Assembly: GCA_937950105.1 (NCBI GenBank) | Contig: CALFEM010000602.1 | Span: 1 to 5,142 of the forward strand | Direction: 5' to 3' | Length of the DNA stretch: 5,142 nucleotides | Source: an uncultured Alphaproteobacteria bacterium | GTDB lineage: Bacteria > Pseudomonadota > Alphaproteobacteria > Rhizobiales > Hyphomicrobiaceae | Program-made: the position numbers and the translations under genes | Notes under the pieces: model-generated | What the model was told of the DNA's origin: nothing | Database searches by the model: none | Seen by the model: the letters and a program-made list of their open reading frames with translations, nothing else | In this document: piece by piece, positions 1 through 5,092 of the stretch | How positions within the stretch are numbered: the stretch's first letter is position 1 | Layout: every line of letters begins with the position of its first letter

Positions 1-2
1 CG

Positions 3-173
3 GTCGCCAATGCGCGCGATCTTCAGGTCGCCCAGGAAGAGACGCCGCGCGCGAGCGAGCGTCGCAGTGTGGTGTGGACCAAGTACGTCGGTGCCAGTGC
101 CGGTGCGAGCCCGAGCGGCTCCAACGGTAGCGGCTCGGCAGCCGCGGCGTCGCCAGCGACTCCGACGAAGTAA
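3..173 (+). CDS. C-terminal fragment of an unidentified protein (5' end outside window)
   Basis: An open frame enters from the left edge and ends at TAA 171-173, giving 56 visible residues. I do not recognise the protein. The visible part begins with a charged segment (ARDLQVAQEETPRASERR), then VVWTKYV, and ends in a low-complexity tail of Ala, Ser, Gly and Pro finishing PATPTK. Such a tail is typical of a disordered C-terminus. Support for coding: 43 of the 56 codons end in G or C, as in the neighbouring genes, and the stop is followed 22 bases later by a strong hairpin that would make sense as its terminator. Competing frames across the same bases give only Arg- and Pro-rich nonsense. No function can be assigned from this fragment. 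Confidence 0.5.
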   Translation, partial: VANARDLQVAQEETPRASERRSVVWTKYVGASAGASPSGSNGSGSAAAASPATPTK

Positions 174-195
174 TCCTGCCTCGTGCAGCATGTCA

Positions 196-229
196 TCGGG
201 CTCTGCTCACTTCGGTGGCCGGAGCCCGA
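196..229 (+). terminator. Hairpin with UUCG tetraloop, probable terminator of the upstream gene
   Basis: TCGGGCTC (196-203) pairs perfectly with GAGCCCGA (222-229). The inner part continues as CAC-TTCG-GTG (208-217), a C(UUCG)G tetraloop, which is exceptionally stable in RNA. The four bases on each side between the two stems (204-207 and 218-221) can add a G-C and two G-U pairs around one C-C mismatch, so the arm is about 15 positions long. It begins 22 bases after the TAA at 171-173. Only a weak T stretch follows (GTTT at 233-236), so intrinsic termination may be inefficient; an mRNA 3'-end stabiliser is the alternative. Confidence 0.5.
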
Positions 230-277
230 CGGCGTTTCGGGGCGATGCGAGGTGCAGGCCGTCTGCAGGCTCGCCGC

Positions 278-306
278 TTCCCGGACGACGAACCACGGCC
301 TATACA
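278..306 (+). promoter_or_regulatory. Weak sigma70-like promoter candidate for the CDF gene
   Basis: TATACA at 301-306 is a good -10 match. It lies 17 bases after TTCCCG (278-283), which is a poor -35 with only three of six consensus positions. It would place transcription start roughly 65 bases before the ATG at 379. The assignment rests on the -10 and the spacing only and could be chance. Confidence 0.25.
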
Positions 307-378
307 GCGCTCCCATATGCTGGAGGCGAGCCACCGGCGGGTCCACCTGGCCGGATCGTTCGAAAAGACGGAGCGCAC

Positions 379-990
379 ATGAGCGACACTGCCGCCGCGA
401 AAGATGCTCAGCTTCGGCGCACAGTTCTGACCGTCGCGCTCCTCAATCTCGGTTACTTCGGTGTCGAGGCGACCGTCGCGGCTGCCATATCGTCGGTTGC
501 ACTGTTCGCCGACAGCATCGACTTCCTCGAGGATGCAGCCGTCAACCTGCTGGTGCTCGCGGCCCTCGGCTGGTCGCTGGCGCGGCGGCGGCGAACCGGA
601 ATAGCGCTGGCCCTGCTGCTGCTGGTGCCGGGAATTGCGGCGCTATGGACAGCGGCCGAGAAGCTGTTTGCGACCGAGGCGATCGTTCCGTCCCCCGTAC
701 CGCTGACGCTGGCCGGTGTCGGGGCGCTCGCCGTCAACGCGCTGGCGGCGTACCTGCTCGCGCGCGTGCGCAAGCACGGCGGCAGCCTGACGCTTGCTGC
801 ATTTCTCTCGGCCCGCAACGACGTGATCGCCAACGTCGCCATCATCGCAGCGGGGCTCGCGACGGCCTGGCTGCAGACGATCTGGCCGGATCTCGTGGTC
901 GGTGTCGGTATCGCAGTGATGAACGCGGGCGCCGCGTGGGAGGTCTACGAGGCGGCGATGGCTCCGGATGCCGAGGAGGCGCGAGCCTGA
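379..990 (+). CDS. Short cation diffusion facilitator (CDF) family transporter lacking the cytoplasmic domain
   Basis: A predicted inner-membrane divalent cation exporter of the CDF family, 203 aa. CDF proteins normally exchange Zn, Co, Fe, Mn or Cd for protons. Six hydrophobic segments are visible at about residues 15-38, 40-65, 74-94, 107-129, 137-164 and 170-190, matching the six-helix CDF core, with an Arg-rich loop (69-72) after TM2. TM2 has ALFADSIDFLEDA, whose D48-x3-D52 is the metal-binding pair (DxxxD as in FieF/YiiP, HxxxD in ZitB/CzcD). The TM5 pair is S144-x3-D148, so the usual His is replaced by Ser. The protein stops right after TM6 at a short acidic tail, so the roughly 80-100 residue C-terminal metal-sensing and dimerisation domain of FieF is absent. 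The ATG at 379 is chosen because GGAG (370-373) lies five bases upstream; in-frame codons further upstream give Arg/Pro-rich sequence unlike the family. The metal specificity cannot be read from the sequence. Family assignment is confident, activity less so. Confidence 0.85.
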   Translation: MSDTAAAKDAQLRRTVLTVALLNLGYFGVEATVAAAISSVALFADSIDFLEDAAVNLLVLAALGWSLARRRRTGIALALLLLVPGIAALWTAAEKLFATEAIVPSPVPLTLAGVGALAVNALAAYLLARVRKHGGSLTLAAFLSARNDVIANVAIIAAGLATAWLQTIWPDLVVGVGIAVMNAGAAWEVYEAAMAPDAEEARA

Positions 991-1007
991 CGGCGCTCGA
1001 ATGCACA

Positions 1008-1037
1008 AACGGCGCAGAGTTGGCACTCTGCGCCGTT
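1008..1037. terminator. Bidirectional hairpin terminator between convergent genes
   Basis: AACGGCGCAGAGT (1008-1020) and ACTCTGCGCCGTT (1025-1037) are perfect reverse complements around a TGGC loop: a 13-bp stem with no mismatch. It sits between the stop of the plus-strand CDF gene (990) and the stop of the minus-strand TPR gene (1067), where a shared terminator is expected. Neither side has a long T run. The stem itself ends in TT on the plus strand, and the minus strand continues with GTTTG, which is slightly better for termination of the TPR transcript. Confidence 0.75.
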
Positions 1038-1066
1038 CGCTGCAGGGTCGAGACGGGGCGAACGTC

Positions 1067-1954
1067 TCAACGGGACCGGTTGTCGAGTGCGCCGATGGTG
1101 GTGTCGCTGGCCGTGTCGGCATCGCGCTTCGCGCGCGAGACGCGGCCACCGGAGCGCAACCGCTCGAGATAGCTGACGTTGGCGGCGGCCATCTGCTTCG
1201 GCAGCGCAGCCTCGCTCACCTCGCGGGCTTCCTCGACACGCCCGCTGAGGCCGAGAATGAGCGCCAGGTTCTGTTTGGCGCGACCGCTGCCGTCCTTGGT
1301 TGCGGCAACGCGGCGGAGCATCTTTTCCGCCTCGTCGTGCCGGCCGGCGAGCGCGTGCGACAGCGCCATGTTGTTGAGGATCGACGGATGTTCCGGGGCC
1401 AGCTTCAACGCCGCGGCGAATTCCTTGTCGGCGGCAGTGTGATCGCCGCTCGCGGCATGCGCGGCGCCGAGTGCCGATTTCACGCGCCAATCGGGGTTGG
1501 CCGGATCGTCCGCGGCGGCAAGATGCGTGCGGGCCTCGGCGATACGGCCGAGATCGAGCGCGAGCAGGCCGCGCTCCTTGCGCAACAGACGATCGTCGGG
1601 GGTCTTGTCGCTCGCCTCGTCGAGCAGGGCAAGAGCCGCGGTCTTGTCACCCGCCTCGCGCAGGTCGCGCGCCTTGGCGACGACTGCCGGCTCCTTCACT
1701 TTGGAAATAGCAGCTTTCTCGTTGCCGGTCGCGTCAGCGGTGACGGGCCTGGCTGGAGTCACGGGCGCCAGCGCCGAGGTTTCGATTTCGCCGTTGGCGG
1801 CACCGGTCGCGGACGACTGTGCCAGTTCCGGCAACTCGAGGCCGCTGCCCGCACATGCGCCGAGCATCAGGCTGGCGAGGACGGCGAGCGACGGCGCCGC
1901 AGCAGCGCGCGATGCGGAGATGCGCGGTTGCGCACTAATGGATGACTTCGACAT
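1067..1954 (-). CDS. TPR-repeat lipoprotein, TadD-like
   Basis: A predicted membrane-anchored lipoprotein of 295 aa with tetratricopeptide repeats, which usually act as protein-protein scaffolds. The N-terminus has a long Arg-containing n-region, a hydrophobic stretch (about 21-33) and the lipobox L31-G-A-C34, so Cys34 should be lipidated after signal peptidase II cleavage. A Ser/Ala/Pro/Thr-rich linker (about 36-85) leads to roughly five helical repeats at 91-120, 121-154, 156-189 (GAAHAASGDHTAADKEFAAA), 190-223 (NNMALSHALAGRHDEAEKML) and 225-255 (NLALILGLSGRVEEARE). The ending ALPKQMAAANVSYLERL resembles alphaproteobacterial TadD (Flp/Tad pilus assembly) proteins. No other tad gene is in the window, so a pilus role is not established and the symbol is left blank. 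A polar tail of about 25 residues follows the repeats. The ATG at 1954 is preferred over an in-frame GTG at 1987 because AGGAGG precedes it. It converges on the CDF gene across a shared hairpin. Confidence 0.82.
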   Translation of the reverse strand: MSKSSISAQPRISASRAAAAPSLAVLASLMLGACAGSGLELPELAQSSATGAANGEIETSALAPVTPARPVTADATGNEKAAISKVKEPAVVAKARDLREAGDKTAALALLDEASDKTPDDRLLRKERGLLALDLGRIAEARTHLAAADDPANPDWRVKSALGAAHAASGDHTAADKEFAAALKLAPEHPSILNNMALSHALAGRHDEAEKMLRRVAATKDGSGRAKQNLALILGLSGRVEEAREVSEAALPKQMAAANVSYLERLRSGGRVSRAKRDADTASDTTIGALDNRSR

Positions 1955-1958
1955 GACG

Positions 1959-1964
1959 CCTCCT
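1959..1964 (-). promoter_or_regulatory. Ribosome binding site fixing the TPR gene start
   Basis: The minus strand reads AGGAGG here, four bases before the ATG at 1954-1952. It is a perfect Shine-Dalgarno core and decides for this start over the longer GTG form at 1987, which would add 11 residues lacking signal-peptide character. Confidence 0.75.
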
Positions 1965-1980
1965 GACGACGGGGCGCGCG

Positions 1981-1996
1981 GCCGCACACGTGCGGC
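1981..1996 (-). repeat. Palindrome in the TPR gene leader
   Basis: GCCGCACACGTGCGGC has arms GCCGCA/TGCGGC around CACG. It lies 27 bases before the TPR start codon, in what should be the 5' leader or promoter-proximal DNA, and could be a protein-binding dyad or an RNA hairpin. Its right part recurs near 2076-2092. No promoter can be placed confidently in 1955-2238, which otherwise holds no credible gene. Confidence 0.4.
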
Positions 1997-2092
1997 TGAC
2001 GCATTGCAACTTCGCTACGATGGATTGGGAGACGCGCTAAACAACTCGACAGGACATGCGGGCCCGCGGCCCTCGCACGTGCGGGCGCATTG
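1987..2092. repeat. Pair of imperfect direct repeats CACGTGCGG...CGCATTG
   Basis: CACGTGCGG followed by CGCATTG occurs at 1987-2006 (with CTGA between the parts) and again at 2076-2092 (with one G between them). Both copies lie upstream of the TPR gene in the 284-bp gap below the kinase gene, about 89 bp apart, and both contain the palindromic core CACGTG. Paired sites of this kind can be operators, but the region is very GC-rich and chance similarity is possible. Confidence 0.35.
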
Positions 2093-2238
2093 GGTGCGCA
2101 CGCGGTGCCTCCCGTGACCTCGGCCGCAACGGGCGCAAGGCGCTTCGGAAGACACTTTCAACTTAGCAGGGGTTGCAGCGGCGGGCCGTGACCGGCGGGT
2201 CTTCTCCCCGTTATCCCCAGGGGGCACCGCCGCTGCGG

Positions 2239-3822
2239 TCAGCGCCGCTGTGCTTGCTCCAGTGCGGCAAGCGCGCGGCCATGGGTTTCGGCGGCCCCGT
2301 CGCCGGCGTCGATGACCGGCCAGGAGATGGCCCCTGCATCGCGCGTGAGCTGCAGGTCGACGACATCGGGCGTCGCATCCGAAGCGTCGCCCGTGCGCGT
2401 GGCCACACGCTCGCGCAATCTGGCGGCGTCGGCCGCGAGCCACAGCCCGCAGAACGGGGCACCCGTGTCGCGTGCCAAGTGCTCGATCGCGGCGCGTTCG
2501 TCCGGTCGCTGGAACACGGCATCGACGACGACGCTGTGCCCGGCTGCGAGAGCGGCCGCGGCGCGCTCGTGGAGCCGCGCATAGACTCGCGCGGACATTT
2601 CGGCCGTGTAGGTCTCGCGCGGCAAGCGTGCGTCGAGCGCATGACCGAGCATCGCCTTGCGCTCGGTATCACTGCGCAACAGCAATGCCCCCGGTGCGGG
2701 CTCCATGCCCGGCGCGAGCGTGGCGGCAAGTGTCGATTTGCCGGAGCCGGACAGCCCGCCGACGGCGATCAGGCGCGGCGAGGCCGGAGCGAGATTGCGC
2801 AGTGCATGTGCCAGATAGCTTTCGGCCTCGGCGCTCGCGGCGCGCGCGGGCGGCGTCTCGGCATCGAGCATGATGCCGCGCTCCGTCGCCACCATCGCGC
2901 GGATGCCGGCCCTCATGCCGAGATAGAGCGGCAGCGCCGCGAGCCCTTCGATGTCGTCGAGCGTGCGCGCGCGAAGCATATAACGGTTGAATACGGCATT
3001 GGCCGCCGCGCGCGCACCGCGGTGATCGAGATCCATGAGCAGGAATGCGAGATCGTAGAGCGTATCGACGCTGGCGATCTCCTCGCTGAACTCGATCGCG
3101 TCGAAGGGGGTCGGCCGCCCCTCCCACAGCACGAGGTTGGCGAGATGCAGGTCGCCGTGGCAGCGGCGCACGAGCCCGCGCGCGGCGCGTTGCCGGATGA
3201 CCGCGGCGGCCGACACGACACGTTGCTCCGCCCGCGCCGCCAGCAGTTCGACGGCCGGCATCCTCGCATCCGGCGCGATCTGACGCAGCGTCGTCACGAT
3301 CTCGCGCACGATCGATCGCATCTTGGCGACGGCATCGATGCCGTCGACGATCGCGGCACGCTCGTGCATCTCGCGCACCACATCGGCCGTCTGCTCGGCC
3401 AGTGCGATATCGAAGCGGCCAGCGTCGACACGGCGCGACAGCAGATCGTCCTGCGCGAACGCACGCATTTCGACGGCCCACTCGACCGCCATTCCGGGGC
3501 CACCGACGCCAAGCCGGCCGTCGCTGCGCTCGGTGATGGGCACCACGCCCAGATAGACGGCGGGCGCCGTCACCTGGTTGACCTCGACCTCGCGCTGGCA
3601 GGCGGCGCGCCGCTTTTCGAGCGTCGAATAGTCGAGGAACGGGAGATGCACGGCGCGCTTGATCTTCAGAGCCCGCTCGCGGCCCGCGAACACCACGGAG
3701 GCGTGCGTCATGTGCACTTCAGGCATGTGGGCATCGATCGCGCCCGCAGTCGAAAGAAAATCGATCACGCGCCTCTGGCCGGGCCCGTCGTCGCCATGTG
3801 GCGTTGGCTTCGATCGCGTCAT
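2239..3822 (-). CDS. Bifunctional aminoglycoside phosphotransferase-like / P-loop kinase fusion protein
   Basis: A cytoplasmic protein of 527 aa made of two nucleotide-using domains, the architecture of COG2187 joined to COG0645. The first (about 15-340) is an aminoglycoside-phosphotransferase/protein-kinase-like fold. ALKIKR (51-56) supplies a likely ATP-binding lysine. HGDLHLAN (222-229) is the catalytic loop with Asp224 and Asn229, and FDAIEF (240-245) holds the metal-binding Asp241. The second (about 350-527) is a P-loop kinase: GGLSGSGKST (355-364) is the Walker A with Lys362, RSDTERK (383-389) follows as in gluconate-kinase and Zeta-like relatives, VVVDAVF (431-437) looks like a Walker B strand, and Arg-rich residues near 468-476 would form the lid. 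The physiological substrate is unknown; despite the name, members are not shown here to confer antibiotic resistance. The ATG at 3822 is chosen over an in-frame GTG at 3882 because of the binding site at 3830-3834. All key motifs are intact. Confidence 0.88.
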   Translation of the reverse strand: MTRSKPTPHGDDGPGQRRVIDFLSTAGAIDAHMPEVHMTHASVVFAGRERALKIKRAVHLPFLDYSTLEKRRAACQREVEVNQVTAPAVYLGVVPITERSDGRLGVGGPGMAVEWAVEMRAFAQDDLLSRRVDAGRFDIALAEQTADVVREMHERAAIVDGIDAVAKMRSIVREIVTTLRQIAPDARMPAVELLAARAEQRVVSAAAVIRQRAARGLVRRCHGDLHLANLVLWEGRPTPFDAIEFSEEIASVDTLYDLAFLLMDLDHRGARAAANAVFNRYMLRARTLDDIEGLAALPLYLGMRAGIRAMVATERGIMLDAETPPARAASAEAESYLAHALRNLAPASPRLIAVGGLSGSGKSTLAATLAPGMEPAPGALLLRSDTERKAMLGHALDARLPRETYTAEMSARVYARLHERAAAALAAGHSVVVDAVFQRPDERAAIEHLARDTGAPFCGLWLAADAARLRERVATRTGDASDATPDVVDLQLTRDAGAISWPVIDAGDGAAETHGRALAALEQAQRR

Positions 3823-3829
3823 GTCCGGG

Positions 3830-3834
3830 CCCTC
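3830..3834 (-). promoter_or_regulatory. Ribosome binding site for the fusion kinase
   Basis: The minus strand reads GAGGG seven bases upstream of the ATG at 3822-3820. The alternative GTG start at 3882 has no comparable purine-rich site and would add 20 residues not typical of the family. Confidence 0.55.
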
Positions 3835-3887
3835 ACCCTGCCCCACGTCAACGGGAAGGAGCCGCGCCACGCGACGGGCCACACGGC

Positions 3888-3904
3888 GACTGCCGGCCGC
3901 AGTC
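3888..3904 (-). other. Short hairpin between the small secreted gene and the kinase gene
   Basis: GACTGC (3888-3893) and GCAGTC (3899-3904) form a 6-bp stem with a 5-base loop in the 132-bp gap after the small secreted protein gene. It has no T tract on the minus strand, so it is at best a weak or Rho-assisted terminator. A TTGACG within the same gap (minus strand, around 3849) lacks a matching -10. Confidence 0.25.
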
Positions 3905-3954
3905 CGGCATACACCGCGCGGCCCTCGAACCTTGTCGCCGGCCGGGACCGCATC

Positions 3955-4308
3955 TCAGCAGACGGTTGGCTGGCACAGCCGCAGCGTGAATTTCTCATGC
4001 CCGCGTGTCCGCGTGAAATCGTATTCGCGTCCGTCGAAGCAGCGTGCGCGCCCCTCGGTCGAAGAGGTCTCGCCGAGCGGCACGTCACGCGAGAACAGTA
4101 TCTTGTCGAGTGTGCAGTTGTAGGTTTCCTGAAGTTGCAGGGCGAGAATGCCCTGCCACTGGGGTGCATCGTCGGCACGGGCCCCCACGGGCCACATCAG
4201 AGCCGTCGCGAGCAGGGCGCCGACAGCGGCGAGCATCGCGAGAAGCATCGGCCGGTGCGGGGCGGCATGCAGCGCGGTCTCTCGGGTTTTCGGGACGTGG
4301 CGGCTCAT
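3955..4308 (-). CDS. Small secreted/periplasmic hypothetical protein with four cysteines
   Basis: A 117-aa protein I do not recognise. Residues 1-20 are polar and contain Arg, Lys and His. A strong hydrophobic stretch follows (21-40, MLLAMLAAVGALLATALMWP), then GARA-DD, a good signal peptidase I site after Ala45, so export to the periplasm is likely. The mature part, about 72 residues, has four cysteines (65, 90, 112 and the C-terminal residue 117), enough for two disulfides. Recognisable stretches are ETYNCTLDKI, RARCFDGREYDF and KFTLRLCQPTVC. The gene has a clear ribosome binding site, AGGAG, five bases before the ATG (4314-4318), which supports it as real. An internal start at Met21 would also leave a signal peptide. 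It is transcribed divergently from the universal stress protein gene and lies 132 bp upstream of the kinase gene on the same strand. Function unknown. Confidence 0.7.
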   Translation of the reverse strand: MSRHVPKTRETALHAAPHRPMLLAMLAAVGALLATALMWPVGARADDAPQWQGILALQLQETYNCTLDKILFSRDVPLGETSSTEGRARCFDGREYDFTRTRGHEKFTLRLCQPTVC

Positions 4309-4354
4309 TCCAACTCCTGTAACGGCTGATGGTCCGCAGGTTTCCGGCTCGGTT

Positions 4355-4376
4355 GCAGGCCGGGCAGGCCGGCCTG
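4355..4376. repeat. Tandem 9-bp repeat merging into a palindrome
   Basis: GCAGGCCGG occurs twice in tandem (4355-4363 and 4364-4372), and the second copy is part of the perfect 12-bp palindrome CAGGCCGGCCTG (4365-4376). It lies 47 bases upstream of the small secreted gene's start, in the divergent intergenic region. It may be a binding site or simple GC-rich slippage. Confidence 0.4.
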
Positions 4377-4445
4377 GTCGTGCCGGTCGAGATTTCAGAA
4401 GCGGTCAACTCCGATCGAACAAGTCTCGCATTCGTACCCGGCATC

Positions 4446-4465
4446 ACCTTGACGGCGGTCAAGGT
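4446..4465. promoter_or_regulatory. Operator-like dyad in the divergent intergenic region
   Basis: ACCTTGAC and GTCAAGGT are perfect 8-bp inverted repeats separated by GGCG. The dyad contains TTGAC on both strands, a -35-like element. The ACCTT...AAGGT outline resembles operators of MerR-family regulators, which sit between -35 and -10 elements. No regulator gene is in the window and no clear -10 accompanies it, although the minus strand has TACGAA 20 bases after TTGACC. The sequence GCGGTCAA in its right half also occurs at 4401-4408, 54 bp away. It is positioned to control the stress-protein gene (start 4538), the secreted-protein gene (start 4308) or both. Confidence 0.45.
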
Positions 4466-4537
4466 TACTGTCGTGATCAGCCGACATGGTCGTTCGACCG
4501 TGAAAAGCCGAGGCCTGCAAACGCACAGGATGCGCGC

Positions 4538-5092
4538 GTGAAGACCATATTGGTCCATCTCAACGATCATCGCCGGGCCGAGAGCCTGCTGGCGCCGGTG
4601 GTTGCGATCGCCCGGCGGCACACCAGCCATGTCGTCGGCTTCCACACCTATACCGGTCTGCCGCCGGTTGCGGCGGTGGCTGTGCCCTATGGTGCGAGCG
4701 TGCTCGACTCTGTGGTGCAGGCGGACCGGCGTGAAGCCGAGGCGCTGGAGCAATTGTTTCGCGCGGCGACGGCAGGATCGGCGTTCTCGACGGAGTGGAT
4801 CAGCGCCAGGTCACCGCATCCCGACCTCGCCGCCTTCGTCATGCAACACGGCCGCGCCGCTGATCTGATCGTGGCGAGTCAGTCCGATCCCGATTGGGAT
4901 TTCGCGCCGATCCTCGACTTTCCGGAACGACTGGCGATGGAAAGCGGCCGGCCGGTGCTGGTGGTGCCGGCTCTCGGCAGTTTCACTGCCGGGGGGCGCT
5001 GCATCGCGGTCGCCTGGGACGGCTCGCGCGAGGCGGCGCGCGCCGCGTTCGACGCAATGCCACTGCTCGCCGCTGCCGAAAGCGCGGTGCTG
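4538..5092 (+). CDS. Universal stress protein (UspA family), 3' end missing
   Basis: A cytoplasmic UspA-fold protein, 185 residues visible before adapter sequence replaces the genomic DNA. It starts MKTILVHLND, the usual first beta strand and Asp of the fold. The first domain runs to about residue 145 and ends ADLIVASQ (108-115) then GRPVLVVP (137-144). A second Usp domain begins at about 153 with GRCIAVAWDGSREAARAAFDAM (visible to Leu185). So this is a tandem-domain type, normally about 270-290 aa, and roughly 90-100 residues are lost. The classic ATP motif G-x2-G-x9-G-S/T is not evident in domain one, and domain two is too incomplete to judge. The start is GTG at 4538 with AGGA (4527-4530) seven bases before it; no in-frame ATG lies close upstream. 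Family members respond to starvation, oxidative or metal stress, but the specific role is unknown. The frame stays open through the adapter by chance, so a caller may extend it with false residues. Confidence 0.88.

Noticed and set aside
23..346. A 107-codon minus-strand frame at the left end
   Set aside because: Overlaps the partial plus-strand gene and the hairpin; product has no credible features.
10..378. Extension of the CDF gene upstream to an ATG at position 10
   Set aside because: The added 123 residues are Arg/Pro/Ser-rich and run through the tail of another gene and its hairpin. The ATG at 379 has a ribosome binding site and gives a normal TM1.
968..1945. A 325-codon open frame on the plus strand
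   Set aside because: It is antisense to the TPR lipoprotein gene along its whole length and crosses the terminator hairpin; composition is Arg/Gly/Ala-rich without a family match.
2239..3822. Interpretation as an antibiotic resistance gene
   Set aside because: The aminoglycoside phosphotransferase fold is shared by many small-molecule kinases. The fused P-loop domain and chromosomal-type surroundings do not indicate resistance.
2173..4329. A 718-codon open frame on the plus strand
   Set aside because: It lies antisense to the fusion kinase and the secreted protein gene, which have intact family motifs and ribosome binding sites. The product is Arg/His/Gly-rich with no recognisable domain, a typical high-GC shadow.
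4329..4541. A 70-codon plus-strand frame before the stress gene
   Set aside because: No ribosome binding site, no recognisable product, and it covers the intergenic dyad and repeats. Kept only as a weak leader-peptide idea.
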